DNA of 64,000 bases from CAWEYO01 sp963813315 (lineage in GTDB: Bacteria > Pseudomonadota > Alphaproteobacteria > Rhizobiales > Rhizobiaceae), in assembly GCA_963813315.1 (NCBI GenBank), contig CAWEYO010000022.1:1-64000 (forward strand), in the 5' to 3' direction. Under the pieces are notes generated by a model that saw nothing but the letters and a program-made list of their open reading frames with translations, searched no databases and was not told the origin of the DNA. A program made the position numbers and the translations under genes. Below, piece by piece: positions 28,608 through 38,831 of this stretch (position 1 is its first letter; each line of letters begins with the position of its first letter).

Positions 28608-29892
28608 ATGACTCGAACCCTTCGCCTGCTCCTCGTCATCGCCTGTGCCGCGGCCCGTCCCGCGGCGGCCCAGGGCGTCCAGGTCGTGGATCTCGGCGGC
28701 GGCATCCATCAGGCCATCGGCGCGATGGGCGGCACCATGGTGCGCATGCCGCAGAGCAACACTTTCATGGTGGTCACCAGCGGCGGCAACGTGATCGTCG
28801 ACACGTCGCTGCCGCGGCGGCCGCGGCGCACAAGGAGGCGCTGACCAAGATCAACGCCGGCGCCGATCCGCGCCATCATCCTGACCCACGCGCACGGCGA
28901 CCATACCGGCGGCATCGCGCACGTGGAAGCAGCCGGACACGCAGGTCGATCGCGCATCGCCTCTATCCGGAGTTCCTCGACTACACCAGTCGGCTGGGCG
29001 GCTACTTCGCGCGGATGAACGCCGCCCAGTTCGGCGGCGCCGCTCGCGGCCGGCCGCGCCGGCGCCCAGCCCGCGGCCGCCGCGGCGGCGGCAGCCGCCG
29101 TCGCAGCCGACGGTCCTGTTCGACGAGACGTCACACACTGCGCGTCGGCGACACGCAATTCGTGCTGATGCACACGCCCGGTGAAACGCCCGACCACCTC
29201 ACGGTGTGGATTCCGCGGCTCAAAGCCGCCTTCATCGGCGACAACTACTACGAGTCGTTCCCGAACATCTACACGCTGCGCGGCACGCGGCCGCGCTGGG
29301 CGCTCGATTACGTGAAGTCGCTCGACCGCGTGCTCGCGCTCGAGCCGGAGCTCGTGCTGCCCAGCCACGGCGCCGCGATTCGCGGCCGCGACGAAGTGAA
29401 GCGCCGCCTGACGAAGTACCGCGACGCCATCCAGTACGTGCACGACGCCACCGTCAAGGGCATGAACGAGGGCAAGGACATCGTGACGCTGATGCGCGAG
29501 ATCACGCTCCCGCCCGACGCTCGCCATCGGCGAGTCCTACGGCCGGCTGACCTGGTCGATACGCGGCATCTACGAGGGCTACGTCGGCTGGTTCGACGGC
29601 AACGTCTCGACGATGTTCGGGCCGCCGGGCCAGGCGTATGGGGAGATGGTGACGCTGGCGGGCGGCGCCGGACGCCGTGGCGGCGCGTGCGGCGGCGATC
29701 GCGGCCACCGACCCGGTCAAGGCCCTCTACCTGACCGACATGGCGCTCGCGGTCGATCCGCGGCATCGCGCCGCGCTGCAGGCCCGTATCCAGGCGCTGA
29801 AGACGCTGGACGCCTCGTCGAACAACAGCAACGAACGCGGCTGGCTGGCGGCCGCCATCCGCGAGGCCGAGGGCGCTGCGCGCCCTCGGTAG
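28608..29892 (+). CDS. alkyl-sulfatase-like metallo-beta-lactamase-fold protein (frameshifted)
   Basis: About 428 residues with a signal peptide (TRTLRLLLVIACAAA, then AQG). Joined frames give the metal-binding motif ILTHAHGDHTGG near 28880, then HTPGETPDHLTVWIP, GDNYYESFPNIY and LPSHG. The C-terminal part (SYGRLTWSIRGIYEGYVGWF, DPVKALYLTDMALAVDP, ASSNNSNERGWLA) matches the dimerisation region of alkyl sulfatases. Shifts lie near 28820, 28865, 28925, 29075, 29520 and 29680. It likely hydrolyses sulfate esters or related compounds in the periplasm. The stop is the first TAG of a palindromic repeat array. Confidence 0.75.
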
Positions 29893-30099
29893 GCCTCGCG
29901 GCTTCGCCGCTCGGCAGGCCGGGGGCTTCGCTACGCTCGCCCCCGGCAGGCGCCGCTCGCCAATGGCTCGCGTCGCAGGCCGCGCATTCGCGCGGCAGGC
30001 AAAGATCGGACTTGCTCACACTAAGTGTGCCTGAGCAGTTTCGATCTTTCCCTGCGGCGCGAATGCGCCGAGGCCCACCGAGCGGCGAAGCCGCTCGGC
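29893..30099. repeat. tandem palindromic units joined by CAGGC spacers
   Basis: The gap between two convergent genes is a string of GC-rich hairpins separated by CAGGC (29915, 29947, 29976, 29996) or its variants. Examples are CGGCTTCGCCG, GGGGGC-TTCGCTACGCTC-GCCCCC and CGCGCATTCGCGCG. The central unit pairs AAAGATCG (30001-30008) with CGATCTTT (30042-30049) around CACACT-A-AGTGTG. The two ends are also inverted copies: 29890-29914 matches the complement of 30078-30102 at 23 of 25 bases. This resembles a REP/BIME-like array and could terminate both genes. Confidence 0.65.
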
Positions 30100-32550
30100 C
30101 TACTCGGCGCGCAGCGCCTCGACCGGCGCGACGCGCGTGCCGCGGCGCGCCGGGACGTACGACGCGAACGTCGCCACGGCGCGAGCACCAGCGCGGTCAG
30201 CGCGAAGGTCAGCGGATCGAGCGGCTCGGTCTGGAACAGCAGCGTCGTCAGCAGCCGCGTCAGCCACGCCGCGGCGATGACGCCGGCGACGACGCCGATC
30301 GCGACCAGGCGCAGCGCCTGGCCGAGCACCAGCCGGAACACCGACTCGGTGGTCGCGCCGAGCGCCATGCGGACGCCGATCTCCTGCGTGCGCTGCGACA
30401 CCGAGTACGCCATCACGCCGTAGACGCCGACGCCGGCGAGCACGAGCGCGATCAGCGCGAACGCCGTCAGCAGCACCGACACCGTGCGCGGGCGCGCCAG
30501 CGTCGCATCGACCACGTCCTCCATCGTCCGCGACGTCGGCCAGCGGCAGCTCGGGATCGACGCGCGCGCACCGCGGCGGCAATGCCCGGCGACGAGCGAC
30601 GTGGGCTCGAGGCTGGTGCGGACGACGAACGTCATCAGGCCGATCGCCAGCTGCGTGTGCGGCAGGTAGACCGCGGGCCGCAGTCTCGGCATCGAGCGAC
30701 GGCCATCTTGATGTCGCCGACGACGCCGACGATCTCCGCGTCGTTCATGCCGCGGCGCGCCGGCCGATGGCGACGTTGCAGCCGCTTGCCGAGCGGGTTC
30801 TCGCCGGGGAACTGCTGGCGCGCGAGCGTCTCGCTGACGACGGCGACCGGCGGCGACGTCGGAGCGATCCGCCGCCGCGAAATCGCGGCCCGCCAGCTGC
30901 GGAATGCCCATCGTCCTGAAGAAGCCGGGCGTGACCGGCCGCACGTCGGTCGACGGGGAATTCGCCCGCGGCTGGGGCGTCGGCCGATCGAGGCGATAGA
31001 AGCCGGTGCCGATGCCGCGGCCCGGCGACATCGGCAGGAAGCTGACGCCGGCGGCGCTCTGCACGCCGGGGATGCGCGGCGATGCGCGACGATGGCGTCG
31101 GTGAAGAAACCCGACCGAGTCTGCGTCGCTCGTTGTAGCGCGCGCCCGACAGCTGCACGCGCGCGGTGAGCACGCCTTCGGCCCGGAAGCCGGGATCGAC
31201 GTTCTGCAGCGCGACGAAGCTGCGGATCAGCAGGCCCGCGCCCGCCAGCAGGACCAGCGACAGCGCGACTTCGGCGACGACCAGCGTGCCGAGCGCGCGC
31301 CGCGATCGCGGGCCGCCGCCATGGCGGCCGCCTTCGCGCAGCGCATCGTTGGCGGCGCCGGTGGCGAACGAGCGCCGGGACGAGGCCGAACATCAAGCCG
31401 GTGCCGAGGGCCAGCGCCAGCGTGAACGCAGACGACCGGCAGGTCGAGCGCCACCTGATCGAGCCGCGGAACCGGGATGCGATCCGCCACGAGCGCGAGC
31501 AGGCCGCGATGGAACGCGACCGCCAGCGCCAGGCCGGCGACGCCGCCCGCGACGACGAGCAGCAGGCTCTCGGTGAGCATCTGCCGCACCAGCCGGCCGC
31601 GCCCCGCGCCGAGCGCCGTGCGCAGGCCCAGCTCGCGCTGGCGCACGGTGCTCCGCGCGAGCAGCAGGTTGGCGACGTTGACGCACGCGATCAGCAGCAC
31701 GAGCAGCACCGCGCCGCGCGAGCACGTAGAGCGCCGGGCGGATCTGCTCGACCATCTGCTCGTGAATCGGCACGAGCGTCACCGACCAGCCGGTATTCCG
31801 CTGCGGCGCCTCCTTCTCGAGCTGCGCCGCGATGGCCTTCATGTCGTCGCTCGGCCTGCTCGAAGCGAGACGCCGTCGCGCAGCCGCGCGATGCCGTGCG
31901 ACGAGCCGCGGCCGGGCGCCTGCGCGCAGCCGCTCGATCGTCCAGCCGTACGGCATCAGGAAGGCGGCGCGCTGGCCCTCGATCGTGAATCCCGGCGGCA
32001 TCACGCCGACGACGGTTCGCGGCCGTCCGTTGGCCGTGAGCGTCTGGCCGAGCACGTCGCGCGCGCCCGCCAAGCCGCGTCTGCCAGAACTCGTGGCTGA
32101 TGACGATGACCGCATCGTTGCCCTTCGAGGTCCTCGGCGGGCGTATAGATGCGGCCCAGCGCGGGCTGGACGCCGAGCGCCGGCAAGCACGTCGGCGGAC
32201 GCGGCAAGCCCCGCGACCTCCTCCGGCTGGCCGTCCAGGACGATGTTCAGCCGCGACGGGCCGACCATGCCGAGGTAGCTCGAACGACCGGTTCCGCTCG
32301 CGCCACTCCACGAAGTTCGCGGCGCCGATGACGTTGCGCGGCCGGTTGCGGCTGAGGTTGTTCTCCCAGATCGCGACGATGCCGATCGGGGTCGCGGTAG
32401 GGGAGCGGCTTGAGCATGCACGCCGCGGACGACGCTGAAGATGGCCGAGGTGGCGCCGATGCCGAGCGCCAGCGCCAGCACGGCCGGGACGGTGAAGCGC
32501 GGCGCCCGGAGGAACGAGCGCAGGGCAAAGCGTAGGTCCTGGGTCAGCAT
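30100..32550 (-). CDS. ADOP-type duplicated ABC permease (MacB/FtsX-like, frameshifted)
   Basis: About 815 residues across several frames. It begins MLTQDLRFALRSFLRAPRFT and ALALGIGATSAIFSVVRGV, the MacB-like start, followed by a periplasmic domain (NIVLDGQPEEVAGL) and two FtsX-like membrane halves; the first has ACVNVANLLLARSTVRQREL and the second MAYSVSQRTQEIGVRMALGA. It ends VAPVEALRAE. Duplicated orphan permeases of this size without a fused ATPase are the ADOP family, greatly expanded in Acidobacteria. At least ten small shifts interrupt it. Export of peptides or macrolide-like compounds is assumed from MacB relatives. Confidence 0.8.
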
Positions 32551-32593
32551 CCCTGATTTGACGCTCCGGCGCCGCCGGATGGTTGTGTCTGCT

Positions 32594-35319
32594 TCATCTC
32601 AGCTCGCCGAACCAGCCGCGCCGCGCCATCCACTTCACAATCTCCACCGCCGGCACGACGGTGAACGCCCCGGCCGCCGCCAGCAGCCAGTCGCCCGGCG
32701 TCAGGCTGAAGGTCCCGAACGGGCCCTGCAGGAACGGCGTGTAGACGATCACCGCGAGCAGCGCCACCTCCCAGGCGACGGCGGTGTTCAACCAGCGGTT
32801 GGCGAACGGCCGGCTCCACACGTGGAGGCGATCCGATCGGCAGTTGTAGGCGTTGAAGAACTGGATCAGGACCAGCGAGATGAACGTGATCGCCATTGCC
32901 TCCGGCAGCGCCCGGCCGGACTGCATCAGCCCGATGAACATGGTCAGATTCACCACGCCCGACCACAGCCCGGCCGTGAGCAGGACGGCCACCACCGGCC
33001 GCGTGAAGATGCCGGTGCGCGGGTCGCGCGGCTTCCGCCGCATCAGGTCGCCCTCGGGCGGATCCACCGCGAGCGCCAGCGCCGGCAGGCCGTCGGTGGC
33101 GAGGTTGACGTAGAGGATTTGCACCGCGGTCAGCGGCAGCGGCAGTCCGGCGACCACCGAGCCGGCCAGCAGCACGATCTCGCCGACGTTGCACGACAGC
33201 AGGTACATCAGGTACTTCTTGATGTTGCCGAAGACAATGCGGCCTTCCTCGACGGCGGCGACGATGGTGGCGAAGTTGTCGTCGAGCAGCGTCATGCCCG
33301 CGGCTTCCTTGCTCACGTCGGTGCCGGCGATGCCCATGGCGATGCCGACGTCGGCCTGCTTCAGCGCCGGCGCATCGTTGACCCCGTCGCCGGTCATCGC
33401 CACCACCTCGCCGCGGCGCTGCCACGCCCTGACGACGCGGAGCTTGTCGGCCGGCGAGACGCGGGCGTAGACGGCGATGCCGGCGACGTCGCGCTCGAGG
33501 TCGCCGTCGCTCATCGACTCGAGGTCGCGGCCGGCGATCACCCGCTGATCGGTGAGCAGGCCGACTTCGCGGGCGACGGTGCGGGCGGTCAGCGGATGAT
33601 CGCCGGTGATCATCACGGCGCGGATGCCCGCCGCGGCCGCCGTGGCCACCGCGTCGCGCGCTTCCGCCCGCGGCGGGTCCATCATCGCGACCAGGCCGAG
33701 CAGCGTCATCTCCGTCTCCGTGGTCTCAGCCGTCGCGGCGGTCCGGCGTGCGACGGCCAGCACGCGCAGGCCGCCCGCGGCCAGTTCGTGCTCGACCGCG
33801 CGGATGCGTTCGCGGTCCGCTCCGTCAGCGGGGCGTCGCGCCCGTCGCGCCGCTGCCGGGTGCAGCCGGCCGAGCACCTCCTCGGCCGCCCCTTTCGAGC
33901 ACGCGAGGGACGACCCGTCCGCCATCTGGTGGATCGTCGTCATGCGCCGCCGTTCGGACGTGAACGGGATCTCGGCGATGCGCGGCGCCTCGCGGGCGAG
34001 CGCGTCGGTGTCGAGGCCGGCCTTGATCGCCGCCACGATCAGCGCGCCTTCGGTCGGGTCGCCCTCCACCCGCGATCGCCCGTCGCGGCGGACCAGCCGC
34101 GCGTCCGAGGCCAGGACCGCGGCCGACAGCAGCGCGCGGACGCTGTCCGGCGGATTCGATCGCGCGGCCGTCCTCGAGGACGTCGCCGGCCGCGTCGTAG
34201 CCGGTACCGGTCATCTCGAAGCGACGCTCCTCGGCGACAGACGTGCCGCACGGTCAGCTCGTTCCGGGTCAGCGTGCCGGTCTTGTCGGAACAGATGACC
34301 GAGGTGCTGCCCAGGGTCTCGACGACCGGCAGGCGCCGCACCAGGGCGTGCCGCTTGACCATCCGCCGCACGCCGATCGCGAGCGAAATCGTCACCACCG
34401 CCGGCAGGGCTTCGGGCACCACCGCCACCGCCAGCGCCACGCCGAACATGAACATGTCGATCACCGGCAGGCCGCGCAGCAGGCCGATGGCGACGACCAG
34501 CGCCACGACCGCCAGCGCCGCCTTGCCGAGCGCGCTCCCCAGCCGATCGAGGTTGTCCTGGAGCGGGGTGCGCGCGACCTCGACGGTCTCCACCATGCGG
34601 GCAATCCGGCCGAACTCCGTGTCCATCCCGGTCGAGACGACCAGGCCCTGCCCGCGCCCGTAGACGACCAGCGTGCCGGCGTAGGTCATGTTCCGTCGAT
34701 CGCCGAGCGGCAGCCCGGGATCGTCGAGGGGCGCCGCGGACTTCTGCGCCGGCTCCGATTCACCGGTCAGCGCGCCTTCGTCGACGCTGAGGTTGATCGC
34801 CTGCATCAGCCGCGTGTCGGCGGGCACGCGATCGCCGGCGCGCAGCAGCACGGCGTCGCCGGGCACGAGCTCGCGCGCCGCGACGACCATCTCGAGGCCG
34901 TCGCGCAGCACGCGGGCGGTGGGCGCGGCCATCCGCCGCAGGGCCTCGAGCGCGCGGCCGGCGCGGTACTCCTGGATGAACCCGAGCAGGACGGCCAGCA
35001 GGACGATGACCGTGATCACCACCGCCTCGAGGGCGTGGCCGAGGAAGCCGGAGACCACGGTCCCGGCCAGCAGGATGAGGATCAGCACGTTCTTGAACTG
35101 CGCGGCGAGGATCTGCCACGCCGGCTCGCGGCCGAGCGACTGCAGCTCGTTCGGGCCGTGCACGCCGAGCCGCCGGGCCGCCTCGTCGCCGGAGAGGCCC
35201 TGCCATCCCGCGTCGAGCCGGGCGATCGCCTCGTCGACGGTGACCGAGTGCCAGGGCGGCGGCTCGCCGCCGGTGGCCGGCCGGGTCGCCGCGCGCTCCT
35301 GAACGCTGGATGCCGGCAT
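32594..35319 (-). CDS. type II P-type cation ATPase (frameshifted)
   Basis: About 908 residues. All core motifs are visible: N-terminal cation-ATPase domain (GLSGDEAARRLGVHGPNEL), actuator LTGES, phosphorylation site CSDKTGTLTRNE, nucleotide domain SKGAAEEVL and hinge TGDGVNDAPALK, with a C-terminal membrane domain ending ARRGWFGELR. Type II pumps with this layout move Ca2+ (or Na+/K+-like ions) out of the cytoplasm. Shifts near 34,235, 34,155 and 34,080 break the central region. ATG 35319 overlaps the stop of an upstream 23-codon ORF (TGATG), which supports this start over an ATG at 35355. Confidence 0.85.
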
Positions 35320-35390
35320 CACCCGCACCCCGCGACGAGCATGGCCGCCAGCCATTTCATCGCATCAACGAACAGTTCCCACGCGTTCAT
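35319..35390 (-). CDS. 23-residue hydrophobic leader or microprotein coupled to the ATPase
   Basis: The ORF reads MNAWELFVDAMKWLAAMLVA plus GCG and its TGA shares a base with the ATPase ATG (TGATG). A ribosome site GGAAGGA lies 7 nt upstream of its ATG. The sequence could form one short amphipathic or membrane helix. It may serve only to couple translation, or may encode a small membrane regulator as known for other Ca2+ pumps; the latter is speculation. It is too short for composition to prove coding. Confidence 0.45.
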   Translation of the reverse strand: MNAWELFVDAMKWLAAMLVAGCG

Positions 35391-35908
35391 GACATCCTTC
35401 CGCCCCACCTGGTGTCCGGCCACGGCGCACCTGCGCGACGCTCCATCCGGCGGCGGCGTGGCCGGCGCGGGGCGGTGCAATCGGAGACGTGGCGAGATGA
35501 GATTTCGGGCTGGAGTGGAGGAGGGGCGCAGCGCCGCAGAATGATCCGCACGCGTCGATGACGCGCAGCTGCGCAGGACTGAACAGGCCAACCCCTTCGC
35601 ACCATGAGCTCCGCTCGTGCGAAGGTCTCGCCTAATCCACGAGAACCCGACCGAACCGTGCGCGCAGTGGCGCAGTCCTGACGATTCGGCCGCGCGGCAT
35701 CGGTCGCCGCGTAGCTACTCCCCTTCCCGACTGACGATAGCCTGTCAGCCCGATCGATTCAAGTGCGCGCTGGTCCGTTGAACCGATGCGGCTGGGTTAT
35801 GCTCCCGCTCGATCGGAGGTCATCTGCCAGGACTCGAACCCTCCTGATGCTCGGCCTGGCCCCGACTTCGATAGAATCCGGCCTCACACGATCCGAGCGA
35901 GGCCCCCC
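35391..35908. other. divergent intergenic region without a convincing gene
   Basis: This 518-bp gap separates the ATPase leader ORF from the divergent kinase gene and should hold both promoters. It contains a 9-bp inverted repeat, CCTTCGCAC (35594-35602) with GTGCGAAGG (35617-35625). Near 35,830 the minus strand has a lone GGTTCGAGTCC-like T-loop without a tRNA body. No coding signal is seen. Confidence 0.5.
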
Positions 35909-38818
35909 ATGAGCGATCCCACGGATCCGACGGCGCCGCAGCCCCCCGGCGGTTCGACCGCGAAGACGGCCGACACGCCCACGATCGATCTCGCCGAAGC
36001 CGCGACGCGCCCGGCGGCTCATCCCCATCCACGCCCGGCGCAGGCCGGCCGCCTCGCGCCCGGCCAGCGATTCGGCGGCTACCGCATTCATCACCTGCTG
36101 GGCGCCGGCGGCATGGGCGAGGTCTACGACTGCGAGCACGAGGAGTCGGGCCGGCGCCTGGCGCTGAAAACGTTGTCGGTGTCGCTGTCCGATGCCTCCG
36201 ACCGCTCCCGCTTCCTGCGCGAGGGGCGCATGGCGGCGGCGCTCAGCCATCCGCACAGCATCTACGTCTTCGGCAGCGAAGAAATCGATGGCGTGCCGGT
36301 CATTGCGATGGAGCTGGTCGCCGGCGGCACGCTGAGGGACCTGGTGAAGCAGCGGGGACCGCTGCCGCCGGCGGAGGCGGTGTCGATCATCCGCCAGGTG
36401 ATCGCCGGGCTGGCCAACGCCGCCGCCGCCGGCATCCTGCACCGCGACATCAAGCCCGCCAACTGCTTCGTCGACGCCGCCGGCGCCGTCAAGGTCGGCG
36501 ACTTCGGCCTGTCGGTGTCGACGATGAAGGCCGAGACGTTCGTGACGATCGGAGCAACGGTGCTGGGGACGCCGGCGTTTGCGTCGCCCGAGCAGCTGCG
36601 CGGCGAGGAGCTCGACGTGCGCTCCGACATCTACTCCGTCGGCGCCACGCTGTTCTACCTGCTGACCGCGCAGCAGCCGTTCACCGACGACAACCTGATG
36701 CGGCTGCTGTCGCGGGTCGCCGGCGACCCGCCGCCGCCGGTGCGAAGCCTGCAACCCGCCGTGCCTGAAGGGCTGGCGGCGATCGTCGATCGCTGTCTCG
36801 CGAAGAAGGCCGCCCAGCGTTTCGCCGACTACGCGGCGCTCGACGCGGCGCTCGAACCGTTCACCATGCCGCTGGCGCCGGCGCCGCCGTGGGCGCGCGT
36901 GCCGGCGGCGATCATCGACCAGCTCGTGATCTCGGTGGCCACGGGGACGGTTGCGATGGCGCTGCTCACCGACATCCGGCCCAACGATGTCCGTGGGCTG
37001 GCCACGGATGTGCTCCTTGGCACGCTGTACTACGGGTGGCTGGAGGGCCGGTTCGGGGCCGCGGCCGGCAAGGCGGCCCTGGCCATGCGCGTGACGCGCG
37101 AGTCGGGCGAGGCGCCGGGATTCCGGCGGGCGGCCGCGCGCGGCGCCATCTTCATGATCGCCGTCGACCTCGGCTCCTGGCTGGCGATGACCGCCGCCGC
37201 GGGCGCGGGGTTCCGGTCGTCCGCATACGTCGTGGCGCCATTCCTGGGCACGGGTGCGGCAGCCGCCCTGCTGTTCGCGATTGCCCGCGGCGCGACCGGT
37301 TACCGCGGGTTCCACGAACTGTGGACCGGCACGCGGGTGGTCCGCGCCTTCGGACGCCGGGAGGTCGTGGCCGAGGTCCGGCACCGGGCGAGCGAGGCTG
37401 CGCGAACGGTGATCGGGCACGCCGGGCCCTATGCGCTGGTGCAGACGGCCGCCGTGCTGCCGGCGGGTGTGCGGCTGGCGTTCGACGAACGCCTGCAGCG
37501 TCATGTCTGGATTCACCACGTCCCGCCCGGCACGCCGGCGGTCTGCCACGCGCGGCGCGACCTGGCATGGCCCACCCGCCTGCGCTGGCTGGGCGGCAAG
37601 CGCGGCGCCACCGAATCCGAGAGCTGGGATGCCTACGAGGCGCCCGAGGCCGAGCCGTTCGCCGGTGCGTGCCGCACGCCGCAGCCGTGGAGCCTGGTTC
37701 GCCGGTGGCTCGAGCAGCTGTCGGAGGAGTTCGCCGCCGCGGCGGCCGGCGGCACGGCCGGCGCGCGCCGGGTCACCGACCTCTGGATCACCAGGACGCA
37801 CGATCTGAAGGTGATCGATCTCGACCATGCGGTGGCGGAGTCGCGCGGGGATCTCGAGGGCGCGCTGCTGCTGGAAGTGGCCGGCGCCGCGCTCGAACCG
37901 AACGGGCGCGCGGGCGGGGCCTCGCTGCCGCGCATCCCCCTGCCGCTTTCCGCGCGCGCGCTCCTCGCCGACATCCGCGACGGGGTCGTCCCGCGCGGCC
38001 AGGTTGTCGAGCGCCTGCGCGCCATGGCGCGCGAGCCGACAGCCGTCTCCAGCGGCCGGCGCGCGGGCCAGATCAGCCTGGCCGCCGCGCCTCTGCTGTT
38101 CGTGCTCATGTGCGCCATGGTCGCCGCCGTTATGTTCGGGGGCTCCACCCCGGGACTGCGGGATCTGGGTGCTTATGGCGCTCGCCTGCGGGCGCTCGAG
38201 CGAGGCGTCGCCGCAGCCGACGCCGACGAACCACGCCGGCTCAGGCTCCTGATTGCCCGCCGCCTGCACGACCTCGTCCCGAGCGGCCAGCAGGACGCCG
38301 TCGTCACCGGGTTCCTGGCCGTGAACGCCGATCTGTACGACCGCGTCCGGCGCGACACGCCGGTTCCCGGCGACGATGCGTTTCAGGCCGCGGAGCGTGA
38401 GCAGCGGCAGGCGGACGCCGCACGGGGACGCCGGGAACCGCCCTGGCAGTTCGTGGTCGCGCTGGTCATGACCCTCGGCTGGCTCATCGCGGCCATGGTG
38501 GCGATGGTCTCCAGCCTGCTCCTGAAGGGAGGACTGAGCCTGAGCGCGGCTTCGATCGCGGTGGTGACCTCCGATGGCACGCCTGCCGGCCGCCTGCGCT
38601 GCGCGATCCGGGCGCTGGTCACCTGGTCGCCGGTGCTGGCGGCGGCGGCCGTGCTGTTCATCGCGCCGATTGCGCTGAGGTCCCAGCCCGGATGGACGAT
38701 GTTCGTGGCGCCGGCGGTGTGCCTGCTGGTCTTCGCCGCCGGCGCGGCGGCGGCGTTCCGTTCGCCGTCGCGCGGGTGGCAGGACCGGGTGGCCGGGACC
38801 TGGCTGGTGCCGCGCTGA
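35909..38818 (+). CDS. membrane Ser/Thr protein kinase with RDD-type membrane domains
   Basis: 969 residues, intact. A Pro/Ala-rich leader precedes the kinase domain: glycine loop GAGGMGEVY (65-73), Lys87 in LALKTL, catalytic HRDIKPAN (178-185), DFG (198-200) and TPAFASPEQL. After about residue 320 an RDD-like membrane domain starts (WARVPAAIIDQLVISV). A second half carries an unassigned cytoplasmic segment, then another membrane region with FVVALVMTLGWLIAAMVAM and an RDD-like C-terminal part (SDGTPAGRLRCAIRALVTW). Start ATG 35909 is chosen because the upstream in-frame extension looks non-coding. Kinases with RDD tails are common in Acidobacteria and Planctomycetes. Confidence 0.85.
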   Translation: MSDPTDPTAPQPPGGSTAKTADTPTIDLAEAATRPAAHPHPRPAQAGRLAPGQRFGGYRIHHLLGAGGMGEVYDCEHEESGRRLALKTLSVSLSDASDRSRFLREGRMAAALSHPHSIYVFGSEEIDGVPVIAMELVAGGTLRDLVKQRGPLPPAEAVSIIRQVIAGLANAAAAGILHRDIKPANCFVDAAGAVKVGDFGLSVSTMKAETFVTIGATVLGTPAFASPEQLRGEELDVRSDIYSVGATLFYLLTAQQPFTDDNLMRLLSRVAGDPPPPVRSLQPAVPEGLAAIVDRCLAKKAAQRFADYAALDAALEPFTMPLAPAPPWARVPAAIIDQLVISVATGTVAMALLTDIRPNDVRGLATDVLLGTLYYGWLEGRFGAAAGKAALAMRVTRESGEAPGFRRAAARGAIFMIAVDLGSWLAMTAAAGAGFRSSAYVVAPFLGTGAAAALLFAIARGATGYRGFHELWTGTRVVRAFGRREVVAEVRHRASEAARTVIGHAGPYALVQTAAVLPAGVRLAFDERLQRHVWIHHVPPGTPAVCHARRDLAWPTRLRWLGGKRGATESESWDAYEAPEAEPFAGACRTPQPWSLVRRWLEQLSEEFAAAAAGGTAGARRVTDLWITRTHDLKVIDLDHAVAESRGDLEGALLLEVAGAALEPNGRAGGASLPRIPLPLSARALLADIRDGVVPRGQVVERLRAMAREPTAVSSGRRAGQISLAAAPLLFVLMCAMVAAVMFGGSTPGLRDLGAYGARLRALERGVAAADADEPRRLRLLIARRLHDLVPSGQQDAVVTGFLAVNADLYDRVRRDTPVPGDDAFQAAEREQRQADAARGRREPPWQFVVALVMTLGWLIAAMVAMVSSLLLKGGLSLSAASIAVVTSDGTPAGRLRCAIRALVTWSPVLAAAAVLFIAPIALRSQPGWTMFVAPAVCLLVFAAGAAAAFRSPSRGWQDRVAGTWLVPR

Positions 38819-38831
38819 GGGCGGGCGCCGG

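Noticed and set aside
35820..35870. tRNA near a GGTTCGAGTCC-like T-loop on the minus strand
   Set aside because: The flanking bases do not form a proper T-stem, and no D-arm, anticodon arm or acceptor is present.
35759..38269. 836-codon open frame antisense to the Ser/Thr kinase
   Set aside because: Same GC-driven shadow effect; the kinase frame holds all catalytic motifs.
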